From: an uncultured bacterium
GTDB lineage: Bacteria; Elusimicrobiota; Elusimicrobia; Elusimicrobiales; Elusimicrobiaceae
Direction of reading: 5' to 3'
Assembly (NCBI GenBank): GCA_949294085.1
Contig: CASFFX010000001.1
Span: forward strand, 28,369 to 92,368
DNA: 64,000 nt
Shown: positions 41,442 through 50,025 of the stretch, one piece after another
Layout: each line of letters starts with the position of its first letter
How positions within the stretch are numbered: position 1 is the first letter of the stretch
Position numbers and translations under genes: made by a program
The notes under the pieces: model-generated
Database searches by the model: none
What the model saw: the letters and a program-made list of their open reading frames with translations, nothing else
What the model was told of the DNA's origin: nothing

Positions 41442-44233
41442 CAGTTCCCCTCCTGTAAATTTTGTTTGGCAATGTTTCCCTCTGCGCCCAGCGTAAAAGG
41501 GCGGCTAAGCAGGATTATCAAATCCCGCAAGGTAAGCGCGTTTTTGCCGGTCTTGTTTTTTGGCTGTTTATTGGCTATACTATTATTACCCTTGGCAATG
41601 GCCCCAGTTGGTTTCTGGGATAACCGCCTTGGGTTTAATGTACCGGAAGGGCCCCTCATTGTTGGAGGGACAACCAGCTTCTGGTACTTTTTTATTGCAT
41701 AATCAATAGGGTTAATGTTGTAAAAATATCCATTTTCATTTTCAGGCATATCTTTTTTGGCGGGATTGTAACCCACGGAAGATGTTCCATTTATAGGACT
41801 TCCATTGAACGCGGATTGTGACCGCGGTAAACCTTGGGCGTTCTTTTTATTTCTATCGTTTCCCACTTGCGCCGCAATACCGCCAAACTGTGGGCTAAGC
41901 AGTACACGCATAAAATCCCGCATAGAAACTGGCTTGACATTCCCCCTATTTTTGGTTATGCTATTTAATAAGGGAGGAGTATTCCGGAGTATTCCACCCT
42001 GTTTTTTCCTTGGCATATCTGGGTCTAATTTCCCAGAGAACCAAGGAAATTTTTTTTGCAGGAATTCTTCTACATTCGGGTTTATGTTGTGCAGTTCTCT
42101 ATATTGCGGCGTGTTCCCCACACTCACAAGCATTTCCTTTTCACCGGTTGGGGTAGCTTCCCTCTTTTGATAATAATCCCAAGAAGTAAAATTATCTCCG
42201 CGTCGTTTATAATTTTCCACATTTTTGCGCTCCGCCCCATTGGCATGTATGTCTCGTATATATTGGATAGCGTCATAGCTGTGGGGATCAGGGCTTTTTT
42301 TAATATGATCCCACGAATTATGATTTACTCTTACCGGATCTTCTCCTTTTTTTACCAGCGGCCCTCCGGCGCGAAGCAAATCAAAATGCACTTTCCCCAC
42401 TCGGCGCGCCACATTAATATCGCGCTGCATAGCCGCCCATCGTTTGGCGGCCAGATAGCCCGGGTCGGTCATCATTTTGGCCACTTCCTGCGGGTTTCTC
42501 CCCGTTACCCGCCTAATGATTTCTCCTGCCACAATCTTAGGTAACGCTGTTATCTTTCCAAACAACAAATCCGCCAATTCCTCGGCGCGCATATTATTAG
42601 AATGCGTATCACTCCCGCCTTTTACAATGCCGTAGTTTTTAACCGCCCGGTTCACGCCGGAAAGTTCTTCAATAAATTTATCGGCGTCTTTCCCCAGAAC
42701 GGAGCGGAAGATTTGCTTGTTTTGTTCGCTCCCCACCAGGGTAGAAGCCAGGTTTCGGGCAGAACCGTCTATGCTCCCTTTTCGGATGCGCCGCTGCAAC
42801 TCCTGCGCCAGTCCCACGCGCATGGCTTCCCGTTCGGATGCCCCCGCCTGCCGGTAGATTGCGGCAGCGGCCTGCGGGTCCATATTTAACAATTCCCGTC
42901 CGCGGCTTAAGGCCTGTTCGGCACCCAGCAAATCGCCGTACTCCTGCAACGCTTTTTTGTACTGGCCGCCGGTGGCCTTATCTAATTCGTCAATAAGGGC
43001 GCTCCTTGCCTGCTGGGCGTAGCGGATACGGCTCTTTTCCGCGCCGGAAGCCAACGGGTTTGGCATGGCCATATCGTCCAACACTTTTTTGGTTTCGTTA
43101 AACAAGTTAAATCCGTCGTCCCCCAGCTGGGGCAAATTCCGCTTTGCCGTCAACATCGCACGCTTTATCTGCGGGTTACTGGCTACCAGTTTGGCAAGTC
43201 CCGGGTTTTGGGGGAGCAACGCCCCCATTTGTTGCATCGGTTTATAGGCGGCCTCGCTTAAAGCGCGTTTGGCGGCGGTCAGGGTTTCGGCGGTCTCCGC
43301 GCCCGTAGCCGGGATATATTTGCCCACAATTTGGCGCAGTTTATCCCCCTGCCCGGCATATCCCTGTTCCACAAACTCCGTCAATAAGTCGCTGGCCTCA
43401 ACATTATTGTTTTTTACATCTTTTGCAAGTTGGGCCACCTTGCTGTTTCCAATATCCAAAAGCGGCGTTTGGGTGTCTATACTCTTTTGCAACACATCTT
43501 CCCCGGCGGCTTTGGCCACGGTGTTATAATCTTTGTTTTTATAATTAGCAATCCACTTTTTGCCTGTTTTAGCGGCTTTGTTTATTCCAGCCCCCGCCAG
43601 TCCAAAAGCCGCGCCAAACGGCGCGCCCAACACAGCACCTCTAATTCCTCCTTCCAGTGCGCCAACGGGGTTCAAACGGTCGGCATCGTCAGTAAGTCCC
43701 TGTCCCGCGCCAAAAATTCCACCCCATTTAGCTCCTTCTTTAGCGCCTTGTCCGGCAGTACGCAGCAGTCCTTTTCCGGCCACGCTTTTGGCGGCCCCGC
43801 CCAAACCTCCGCCCAAAAGTCCGCCCGCCAGCTCCCCCAAGGTGTTTAAGCCCGGGTGAAATTTCTTAAATTCTTCCTGTTCACGCACAAAGTCCCCGCG
43901 CCCTTCTTGAAAGTTTTTTACGGGGTTAAAATCCTGTGCGGAAAGCGGCGTGCCTTCTTTCAAGGCGTTTACGGTTTTGGCCAGCGGGCTCATTACCGTA
44001 TTGGTCGCCCCGGCCAGCACATCGCCCAATCCAAATAAACGCCCTTCCGCTACGGCGCGCCCGGTGTAAACGGCTTTTTCCAAACCGGAGTATTTCCGAG
44101 GGCGGAATTGTTCTTCAAAACTTTCCCTGCTCATTTTGGTTTGGTAGAACTTATTGTATAACCGGTCGGCCAGTTCGTCATCGCTCCAGCCGTCATACAC
44201 AGGGTAACGCCGTCTAAATTCTGTAATATCCAT
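41441..44233 (-). CDS. Large ejection/internal virion protein with putative C-terminal toxin-like domain
   Basis: 930 residues. After an N-terminal helical part (ITEFRRRYPVYDGWSDDELADRLY), a glycine-rich membrane-active stretch (about 120-215, LAGGLLGGGLGGAAKSVAG) and a long helical region follow, as in podovirus ejection proteins. Residues about 630-735 form a separate domain with NSWDHIKKSPDPHSYD and HNINPNVEEFL. This matches the end of the protein at 46225 and may be a BECR-fold nuclease of the type found at C-termini of phage proteins. The final 190 residues carry a degenerate repeat (PVSMRDFMRVLLS and ALTLRDLIILLS). Confidence 0.65.
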   Translation of the reverse strand: MDITEFRRRYPVYDGWSDDELADRLYNKFYQTKMSRESFEEQFRPRKYSGLEKAVYTGRAVAEGRLFGLGDVLAGATNTVMSPLAKTVNALKEGTPLSAQDFNPVKNFQEGRGDFVREQEEFKKFHPGLNTLGELAGGLLGGGLGGAAKSVAGKGLLRTAGQGAKEGAKWGGIFGAGQGLTDDADRLNPVGALEGGIRGAVLGAPFGAAFGLAGAGINKAAKTGKKWIANYKNKDYNTVAKAAGEDVLQKSIDTQTPLLDIGNSKVAQLAKDVKNNNVEASDLLTEFVEQGYAGQGDKLRQIVGKYIPATGAETAETLTAAKRALSEAAYKPMQQMGALLPQNPGLAKLVASNPQIKRAMLTAKRNLPQLGDDGFNLFNETKKVLDDMAMPNPLASGAEKSRIRYAQQARSALIDELDKATGGQYKKALQEYGDLLGAEQALSRGRELLNMDPQAAAAIYRQAGASEREAMRVGLAQELQRRIRKGSIDGSARNLASTLVGSEQNKQIFRSVLGKDADKFIEELSGVNRAVKNYGIVKGGSDTHSNNMRAEELADLLFGKITALPKIVAGEIIRRVTGRNPQEVAKMMTDPGYLAAKRWAAMQRDINVARRVGKVHFDLLRAGGPLVKKGEDPVRVNHNSWDHIKKSPDPHSYDAIQYIRDIHANGAERKNVENYKRRGDNFTSWDYYQKREATPTGEKEMLVSVGNTPQYRELHNINPNVEEFLQKKFPWFSGKLDPDMPRKKQGGILRNTPPLLNSITKNRGNVKPVSMRDFMRVLLSPQFGGIAAQVGNDRNKKNAQGLPRSQSAFNGSPINGTSSVGYNPAKKDMPENENGYFYNINPIDYAIKKYQKLVVPPTMRGPSGTLNPRRLSQKPTGAIAKGNNSIANKQPKNKTGKNALTLRDLIILLSRPFTLGAEGNIAKQNLQEGN
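41934..42007 (+). ncRNA. Candidate promoter plus about 40-nt hairpin RNA, antisense inside the ejection-protein gene
   Basis: On the plus strand: TTGACA (41934-41939), 17-bp spacer, TATGCT (41957-41962). The expected start, about 41969, runs straight into a hairpin (AGGGAGGAGTATT with AGTATTCCACCCT, loop CCGG, 41971-42000) followed by T6. A parallel unit lies at 46145-46226. It is antisense to the coding strand, so chance composition of codons is the alternative. Confidence 0.35.
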
Positions 44234-44244
44234 ATTTTCCCCCT

Positions 44245-45180
44245 TTACAGATTAAGTGGGTTGTCATTTTTCACCCCAACTGTCCCATTGGCAAGATCTT
44301 GTTTGTTTTTTAAGTTTCTTTCGGCCGCTTCCAAAAAGGAATCCAAAGCCGCTCTTTTTTTCTCTTTAGAAGCTGTGGGGTCTCCTAACAAGCCAAGAAC
44401 TCTTGCGCTTTCTTCTGCCGTAACGGCAGCCCCCATATATTCTCGGATACGAGGCATCAGCTCATTATTTACAATTTGCCTATACCGCTCTTCAGCTTCG
44501 GCCCCTTCGGTAGTAACACCAAAGGCATTTGCCCATCTATCCAGTTTGCGCCCGACAGGCGAATATGTCGCTTTATCTATTAGTGTCTTTAATTGTCCTG
44601 TTATCTCCTGTGCGTTTTGAAATCTTATTTTTGCCGCTTCCAGTTCGTCCTGTTTTTTTGCTTCTCTTTCAGTTACTTTTTTCGCTTCCGCTGCAGCAGC
44701 ATTTTCGGCTATTTGGTCTTCTCTATTCCGCAGGGCCTTTCTGTCGTCTAATGCCCAGTCGCGCTGGCGTTGCGCCACCTTGTCTTCGCGGTTGTATTGT
44801 TGTACTGCGTCAGCTAAGCTCCAATCACGGTTGCGTTGCGCCACTTCGTCTTCGCGGCGGTACTGCTCCAGCGCGTCAGCCAGTTTGTTTTCGCGGGCGG
44901 TTTGCGCGTCTTCCAACGCCCAGTCGCGCTTGCGCTTTTCCAGTTCGTCCTGCCGCCCCCAATTCATTAGCGTATTGGCCAAATCGTTCTGCTGGGCATA
45001 TTGCTGGAGTGCCTGGGCGTTGTCCCGGTCTGTTTTTGCGGCAAACGGGCTTAAAAACGCACTTGCTATCCCGGCAAAAGGGTTACCGCTCTGCTGCAAA
45101 TTTTGCAGGGCGTTTGCGGCGTAATTTGTTTTCAGTTGCGGCGTTTTCGGGTAATTCATCAAATAATCAGCTATGGACAT
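44245..45180 (-). CDS. Putative ejection protein with long charged helix
   Basis: 311 residues from the ATG at 45180 (AGAGGAGG before it), overlapping the upstream gene by 14 bp. Residues about 65-165 are a highly charged helix made of near-repeats (REDEVAQRNRDWSLADA, REDKVAQRQRDWALDD) with 20-residue period, followed by a helical C-terminal region. The DNA of this part is correspondingly repetitive. Location among ejection genes suggests a DNA-ejection protein such as P22 gp7/gp20, but I see no signature. Confidence 0.6.
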   Translation of the reverse strand: MSIADYLMNYPKTPQLKTNYAANALQNLQQSGNPFAGIASAFLSPFAAKTDRDNAQALQQYAQQNDLANTLMNWGRQDELEKRKRDWALEDAQTARENKLADALEQYRREDEVAQRNRDWSLADAVQQYNREDKVAQRQRDWALDDRKALRNREDQIAENAAAAEAKKVTEREAKKQDELEAAKIRFQNAQEITGQLKTLIDKATYSPVGRKLDRWANAFGVTTEGAEAEERYRQIVNNELMPRIREYMGAAVTAEESARVLGLLGDPTASKEKKRAALDSFLEAAERNLKNKQDLANGTVGVKNDNPLNL

Positions 45181-46105
45181 TTTCTTCTTCCTCCTCTTCT
45201 TCATACCGGCTGGCCAAATCGTAATCCACCGTCAAAAGCCCTTCTTCCGTTTGGCTTACCGCCTGCGGAATGTGCTGTTGCACTTCCTGCGCCACCAGGC
45301 CAATGCGCGTTACGGCTTCCCCCGGGAAGTTAAACGCATACACCGTCAGCCCGTTAAACAGCTGCCCCACCGGGCGCAAATTTTCTTTAATGCGCGCATC
45401 GGAAAAAAGCCCTTTCTTTTCTCCTTCTTTATTTCCAAAAAGCGTCCCGCCAATTCCGCCCAGTACATTCCCAGCCAAAGAACCAAGCGTCAGCCCGCCT
45501 AATGCCATATTTTGCTTGGCCTGCTGTTGGGCATTGTAGGCGTTTAATTGGCTGTTGTACAAGTTGTCGTACATCTCGGTACTTCCCTGGGCGGAAGAAC
45601 CCGCATAGCCGTTTAATGGGTTAAACGCACTAAAAATACTTAAATTGTTTTGGATTTCATTGTTGCGCGCCTGCTGTCCGGCCTGCTGTGCCTGGTACAT
45701 GGCCTGCTGGCGGGCGTCGTTTTGGGTTTGGCTCATATCGCTCATCGCGCGGGAATACGCTTCGCTTCCCACGGGGATACCCTGGTTTACCAAGCGGTCT
45801 TGCAAATTGTTCGTTTGCCGTTCAAAAATCGGCTCATACCGGTCGGAAAATGCACCGTACACGCTGTCTGCGGCCTGCTTATCGGCGTTGGTTCCGCCAA
45901 AAAGGTTTCCCAGCACCCCCTGCATTTGCTGCCCGTAAGTGGTATTAAGGGTGTTGGTCGCCGGGTCCCACGTAAGTCCGGCCAACCCGTTGTTCACGTT
46001 GTAACGCCCTTTGTTTAGGGTGTAGTTGTACATCTCTTTGGCTTGATTTACATCGTAGGTCGGCACATTTCCGCCGCCGCCAAACAAATCGCTAAAAAAG
46101 CCCAT
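45167..46105 (-). CDS. Virion protein with S74 intramolecular chaperone/autoprotease domain
   Basis: 312 residues. The start at 46105 is set by AAGGAGG. The N-terminal two thirds are Gln/Asn/Ala-rich and helical with a Gly-rich stretch (LGGLTLGSLAGNVLGG). The C-terminal part has SDARIKENLRPVGQLFNG, YAFNFPGEAV, IGLVAQEVQQHIPQAV and LLTVDYD, the peptidase S74 (endosialidase chaperone) pattern in which the domain helps trimerisation and cuts itself off. A Glu-rich tail follows. It is unusual to find it in the ejection cluster rather than on a fibre. Confidence 0.75.
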   Translation of the reverse strand: MGFFSDLFGGGGNVPTYDVNQAKEMYNYTLNKGRYNVNNGLAGLTWDPATNTLNTTYGQQMQGVLGNLFGGTNADKQAADSVYGAFSDRYEPIFERQTNNLQDRLVNQGIPVGSEAYSRAMSDMSQTQNDARQQAMYQAQQAGQQARNNEIQNNLSIFSAFNPLNGYAGSSAQGSTEMYDNLYNSQLNAYNAQQQAKQNMALGGLTLGSLAGNVLGGIGGTLFGNKEGEKKGLFSDARIKENLRPVGQLFNGLTVYAFNFPGEAVTRIGLVAQEVQQHIPQAVSQTEEGLLTVDYDLASRYEEEEEEENVHS

Positions 46106-46144
46106 TTTTCTGCCTCCTTTTCTATTGTTCCCATCTAAAAATCC

Positions 46145-46226
46145 TTGACTTTCCGTCATTTTTGGCTTATACTATCAATAGGAACACAAGTGCGTCTGAA
46201 CACGCATGCGTGTTCCTTCTTTTTTT
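46145..46226 (+). ncRNA. Candidate promoter plus about 45-nt hairpin RNA between two virion genes
   Basis: On the plus strand, against the operon: TTGACT (46145-46150), 17-bp spacer, TATACT (46168-46173). The expected start near 46180 leads directly into a hairpin with outer stem GGAACAC and GTGTTCC (46181-46216), then a T-rich run ending at 46226. The unit sits in the 119-bp gap after the stop of the 250-residue gene. It is related in sequence and spacing to the unit at 41934. Confidence 0.45.
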
Positions 46227-46977
46227 ACAACTTACTTATATCTATTCCCAGCCGTTTTGCGGTAGCGGAATGTTCAAGTAAATACTGTCGTATGTCCGGG
46301 TTGACGTTGTAGAGTACCCGTCCTTTTTCGTCTTCCGCCACCTGTACCCCTCGGTTACCCTTCTGAAACCAGTGGAACTGCTGAAAATCGTCATTTCTGC
46401 CTTTGTATAGTCCGCTGGAAGGGTAATATGTGCCGGTCGCATAAATATCCGGCACTTCGTCCAGCATGTCATAGCTCTGCGGATTATTTCCTTCTTTTAT
46501 TTTGCGCCACGAAACCTTAGCATTTATCCGTGCGTCTGGGTGTCCTTCTCTTTTCAGCGGTCCACGTGCGCGCAACGCGTTAAACTGTTCTTTGCCATAC
46601 TGCAAATCTGCCTGCCACTGCTGCCGCGTTCGCTTGGGGTACACCCGCACCGGAGCCGAAACCTGAAAGGGATTGTCCAGTATTTTCAGCAATCGGCTCA
46701 TTTTTAAGGCTTTGCCCGCCCCAGTTCCCAGCAGTATATTTCCGGCCATTTTTGCCGCAAACGCCCCGTACGGGTTTTCATAGCGCACGTTGCGCAATCC
46801 TCGCTTAAAATCTCGCCGGCCTTCCTCAAAAGAGCGTTGCGCATCGGTGCCTTCTGGCCCAAAAAGGTAGTCGTTTACCATTTGCGCCGCTCCGGCCACG
46901 CTGGCGGCATTATCATCGCCTATCGCGCTCCAAAACGGCCTTCCGTACTTTATCAAGGCTTGTGCCAACTTTCCCAT
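46225..46977 (-). CDS. Virion protein paralogue with putative C-terminal toxin-like domain
   Basis: 250 residues; a short relative of the 930-residue protein. Residues 40-95 match its N-terminal part (SFEEGRRDFKRGLRN, then a Gly-rich LLGTGAGKA). Residues about 155-235 match its C-terminal domain: SWRKIKEGNNPQSYD, DIYATGTYYP, RNDDFQQF and YNVNPDIRQYLLE. The shared domain resembles BECR-type nuclease domains by predicted pattern only. Probably packaged in the capsid and ejected into the host. Confidence 0.6.
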   Translation of the reverse strand: MGKLAQALIKYGRPFWSAIGDDNAASVAGAAQMVNDYLFGPEGTDAQRSFEEGRRDFKRGLRNVRYENPYGAFAAKMAGNILLGTGAGKALKMSRLLKILDNPFQVSAPVRVYPKRTRQQWQADLQYGKEQFNALRARGPLKREGHPDARINAKVSWRKIKEGNNPQSYDMLDEVPDIYATGTYYPSSGLYKGRNDDFQQFHWFQKGNRGVQVAEDEKGRVLYNVNPDIRQYLLEHSATAKRLGIDISKL

Positions 46978-46988
46978 AAATAGTTCCT

Positions 46989-48536
46989 TTATGCCAAATT
47001 TTTACTCTGCTCAAAAAACACGTCATATCCCAGCAGGTTGGCCTCGCTGTTTAACAGCGCGCCGCTGGCGCCCAAACTAAAGTAGGTTCCCTGCGTCAGG
47101 CGCAGCACCAGCCTCTTTTTTACGGCGGCCGCTTCGGCGGCCCAGCTGGTTTCGTCCCAGGGCGAGGTGTCCCACTGGCTCTGCGGAGCGGCCGGGCTGG
47201 ACTGATAGGCCCGGTACTCTTTCTTAAAATCCACCGACACATTGACGTCAAATTTCATTTCGTTCCTTCCCTGGTAATACAGCACCACTTCTTTTAAGGC
47301 TTTGGCATACGGCGTGCCCAAGGTGCTGTACGCCCCCATAAAACGCCAATTAATGCTTTTACCGTTGTCGTTCTGCCCGGTCTGCGCCTGAAAAACGCCC
47401 CCCGTGCCGCAAAAATACAGTTTCCCGTTTAATTCCGCCCAGTCCAGTGCGTTTAACCCGGTAAACCGGCTCCAGGCGCCTGTTTGCAAATTCATCACGT
47501 GCTGCACCGACTGCGCACCCGTTTCCGGCACGTTTACCAAGAGTAATCCGTCTGTCTGAAAGGGCCTTACCGTCCAGCCGTAGTTGGCAAAAGAGCTTTT
47601 AAGCTCCGCCAGGGTGGGATTAATCGCGTCCGAAAATGCGGCGGTTTTCTGTGCGGCGGGGGCGGATAACAGCTGCGAAAGCATATAATATCCGTTCTCG
47701 CCCAAATACACCAAGTCGCCTCCCAACGCGCACACGCATTTGTTTCCCAGCGGGCGCGGTATTTTGTATGTGCCGCGCAGCGTCCAGGCGTCTATTTCGC
47801 TGGGGTTGTCGCCGGCGTACACCAGCACTTCGCCTTCGCTGGTAATAAATAAAATTTGGCTTTCCTGCGCACCGGAAGACACGCTGTATGTCCATGCCGC
47901 CGCACACACCAAATGCCCTCCCAGGCGACTTATTTGGGCCAAATCAAAGGGGAGCATTTCCCCCTGCACGCTGCCCGCGTCTTTGGTGTACCAAAACCGC
48001 AGGCTTTCCCGTTCCAAAAAGAACAGCCTGTTTTTGTACAGCGTACCTGCAAAAAAGGGTGCCGTATCCAGCGCGGTTTGTTCTTCGTTTTCGCTCGCCT
48101 GGGTAAAAGCGGCGGCTTCTATGGTTTCCCCGTCAAACACCTGTACGGGGTCCTGCCCGTTCAAAAAGTACAAACGGCCCTTATAAAACACGGAGTTCCA
48201 CCGATTGCTCAAAAACCCTTCCGCCCGCTGAAGAAGCGTATGGCTCGTAAAATCCACTTCCCAAATTTTATTGCCAGCCCCCACAAATAATTTTTTTACG
48301 GCTCCGTAATCATACGCGGCCAGCATTTCCGGCAAATCGCTGCACGCCGCCGCCAGGGTAAACCCTTTGCGCACGCCAATACGCCCGCCGTCCACCACCA
48401 TATTTTCCAGCACGCGGGCAAAGCGCGGATCCATCCCCGTCAGATTATCGCGCGTATTCCACCCCAGCACCGGCGCGGAAAACGAAGCCGTAGCACGGCG
48501 TAAATCTTTATTGGTAGGGCGCAACGGTTTTCTCAT
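46989..48536 (-). CDS. P22 gp10-like packaged-DNA stabilisation/tail hub protein
   Basis: 515 residues rich in short beta strands. The beginning (SAPVLGWNTRDNLTGMDPRFARVLENMVVDGGRIGVRKGF) is the common start of gp10-like hub proteins in podoviruses. Repeated units such as KKLFVGAGNKIWEVD and GRLYFLNGQDPVQVFDG indicate a propeller-like fold. It is expected to sit below the portal and close the channel. It is 1 bp from the head-completion gene upstream. Confidence 0.75.
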   Translation of the reverse strand: MRKPLRPTNKDLRRATASFSAPVLGWNTRDNLTGMDPRFARVLENMVVDGGRIGVRKGFTLAAACSDLPEMLAAYDYGAVKKLFVGAGNKIWEVDFTSHTLLQRAEGFLSNRWNSVFYKGRLYFLNGQDPVQVFDGETIEAAAFTQASENEEQTALDTAPFFAGTLYKNRLFFLERESLRFWYTKDAGSVQGEMLPFDLAQISRLGGHLVCAAAWTYSVSSGAQESQILFITSEGEVLVYAGDNPSEIDAWTLRGTYKIPRPLGNKCVCALGGDLVYLGENGYYMLSQLLSAPAAQKTAAFSDAINPTLAELKSSFANYGWTVRPFQTDGLLLVNVPETGAQSVQHVMNLQTGAWSRFTGLNALDWAELNGKLYFCGTGGVFQAQTGQNDNGKSINWRFMGAYSTLGTPYAKALKEVVLYYQGRNEMKFDVNVSVDFKKEYRAYQSSPAAPQSQWDTSPWDETSWAAEAAAVKKRLVLRLTQGTYFSLGASGALLNSEANLLGYDVFFEQSKNLA

Positions 48537-48537
48537 G

Positions 48538-49260
48538 CTAGGCTCCCGCCCCGGTATCAGGAATGTTCACGCGCAGTTGCGGGGCGTCCGGGTCCGCCCC
48601 GTGCAAAACAGGCGCATAGGTGTTGCGCGCTTTCAGCCCGGCCAGGCAGGCTTCGTAATCCTGCTGGGCGTCTGCATAGTCGTAGCCCATTTCCTGCTTA
48701 AAGCGGTACACGCCGCCCAAAATAAGCAGTTCGGCGTCCAGCGGGGTGGTATCGTCGTCTTTGTCAAAGGCGCGTTTGGGCGTACCGTCAGCGGCCAGCG
48801 CGCCGTATTTGCTGCGGTAGCGCAGCACGCCTTTCCAGCCGGTGGCTTCCAGCTTGGGCAAAAACACGAGGTCTCCCCCCATTACGGTAAAATACTTGTC
48901 CGCCGCGCCCGTACCCAACACCAACAGCCGGGTGTATTCGTCCGGCGTCAGGTAGCGCACGGGGGTAGAGGAGCCCATTTCGTAAATCTGCGGCGTCACG
49001 ACAAGTCCCAAATCGGGCGCCAATACGGCAAGCGCCAGCCCGCCCGTTTTTTCGTTGTAGGCGTTTTGGTTCGTATCCGCCCTAAAAATAACCTGTTTTT
49101 GCAGTTCCTGCCAGGAGTAGCTGTTCAGCGCCGCGTCCAGCACGCGGTTTACGATTCCCAGCACCCGCTGGGCGGACGTATCGTTGGCGTTTGTCAGGGT
49201 GTTTGGAATATCCAATCCCAGCACCCGCGCAATTTCCTGGATTATTTTTAGGGCGTTCAT
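48538..49260 (-). CDS. Head-completion/tail accessory protein (gp4- or gp11-like)
   Basis: 240 residues. N-terminal LKIIQEIARVLGLDIPNTL and the pattern AQRVLGIVNRVLDAALNSYSWQELQKQVIFRADTNQNAY are common in podovirus tail-tubular A/P22 gp4-type adaptors that bind the portal ring. Position between coat genes and the gp10-like hub agrees. No peptidoglycan-hydrolase motif was seen. Three bases separate it from the upstream gene. Confidence 0.65.
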   Translation of the reverse strand: MNALKIIQEIARVLGLDIPNTLTNANDTSAQRVLGIVNRVLDAALNSYSWQELQKQVIFRADTNQNAYNEKTGGLALAVLAPDLGLVVTPQIYEMGSSTPVRYLTPDEYTRLLVLGTGAADKYFTVMGGDLVFLPKLEATGWKGVLRYRSKYGALAADGTPKRAFDKDDDTTPLDAELLILGGVYRFKQEMGYDYADAQQDYEACLAGLKARNTYAPVLHGADPDAPQLRVNIPDTGAGA

Positions 49261-49263
49261 AAA

Positions 49264-49686
49264 TTATTTTCCTTTGTTTTTGAGGTCAGCCGTTTTGGGC
49301 TGGTCCGCTTTTTCCGCGGCGGTTGCCTTTTTTTCTTCGGCTTGGGCCTTGGCTTTGGCTGTTTTTTCCAATTTTTCAAAATCGGCCCAGCTTTCCGAAA
49401 AACGTTTTTTCAGTTCCGCGCCTTTCACACCGGTTACTTTGTGGGAAACCACGTCTTTGTTTACGGACGAAGAAATTTTAATTTGGCAAATCACGCATTC
49501 GTCATAAACGGGCGCTCCGTTTTGGCGGCTCTTAAACCCGTTTAACTGTTTCACCCGGGCAAAACGGCCAAACACGCCCTTTTCGCGCACGGTCTTAAAA
49601 CTGCCGGTATTGGCATCCAATACCGAAAGAACCCCGCAAGTTTCTTTGTAATCCGTTCCATACATTTCTTTGAACACTTGTTCCAT
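49264..49686 (-). CDS. Phage structural-region protein, unknown
   Basis: 140 residues. The first 95 form a mixed domain with two Cys (CGVLSV and CVICQIKIS); the last 45 are Lys/Ala/Glu-rich (EKTAKAKAQAEEKKATAAEKA), probably a flexible or helical tail. It lies between a small head protein and the head-completion gene. Function not recognised. Confidence 0.6.
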   Translation of the reverse strand: MEQVFKEMYGTDYKETCGVLSVLDANTGSFKTVREKGVFGRFARVKQLNGFKSRQNGAPVYDECVICQIKISSSVNKDVVSHKVTGVKGAELKKRFSESWADFEKLEKTAKAKAQAEEKKATAAEKADQPKTADLKNKGK

Positions 49687-49703
49687 AAAAGTCCTCTCTA
49701 ATT

Positions 49704-49729
49704 ATCCCGCCGGGGTTTTCCGGCGGGAT
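49704..49729 (-). terminator. Hairpin without U-tract downstream of the 89-residue head gene
   Basis: Perfect 10-bp stem ATCCCGCCGG with CCGGCGGGAT and a 6-nt loop. On the minus strand it is followed by AATTAG, not T, so it is more likely an mRNA-stabilising or partial attenuator hairpin than a full terminator. Confidence 0.55.
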
Positions 49730-49737
49730 TATTGACG

Positions 49738-50007
49738 TTAAGCGGCCGTCGGCAGGGAATAGACCACAAAGCCGTACTGGTCTTTGCCGATGGCGTAATC
49801 GGTTTTACAGGCAATACCGGTTCCGGTTTTGGCCGCCTTGCCCGTGTCCAACACTTTGCAGGCGGTCTCTTTTTCAATGGCTTCCGAGGCCTGCACATAA
49901 ATAGCCACTTTTCCATCCGTGGTAAGCAGCTTAGCCCCCAGTTCCTGGCTGGGCGTATCTTCCGCTTGCGCGGCGGCCGAACTGACGGCCGAAGTGAAAT
50001 TAAGCAT
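49738..50007 (-). CDS. Small head (decoration-like) protein
   Basis: 89 residues from the ATG at 50007 (AGGAGA before it). Ala/Thr-rich with GAKLLTTDGKVAIYVQA and a C-terminal beta pattern (YAIGKDQYGFVVYSL). It directly follows the coat gene and is bracketed by two hairpins, as is usual for abundant head proteins. Decoration or head fibre is inferred from size and position only. Confidence 0.6.
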   Translation of the reverse strand: MLNFTSAVSSAAAQAEDTPSQELGAKLLTTDGKVAIYVQASEAIEKETACKVLDTGKAAKTGTGIACKTDYAIGKDQYGFVVYSLPTAA

Positions 50008-50025
50008 AATTTCTCCTATTGTTTG

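Noticed and set aside
41553..41697. Third promoter-hairpin unit (TTGTTT, 17 bp, TATACT, then ACCAG/CTGGT and T6)
   Set aside because: It shares ancestry with the two reported units as part of a duplicated peptide segment, but the -35 is weak and the hairpin is about 85 bp away, so it is not listed as a feature.
44640..44960. CRISPR-like repeats
   Set aside because: The periodic DNA encodes near-repeats of a charged helix in an ejection protein, varies in each unit and has no unique spacers.
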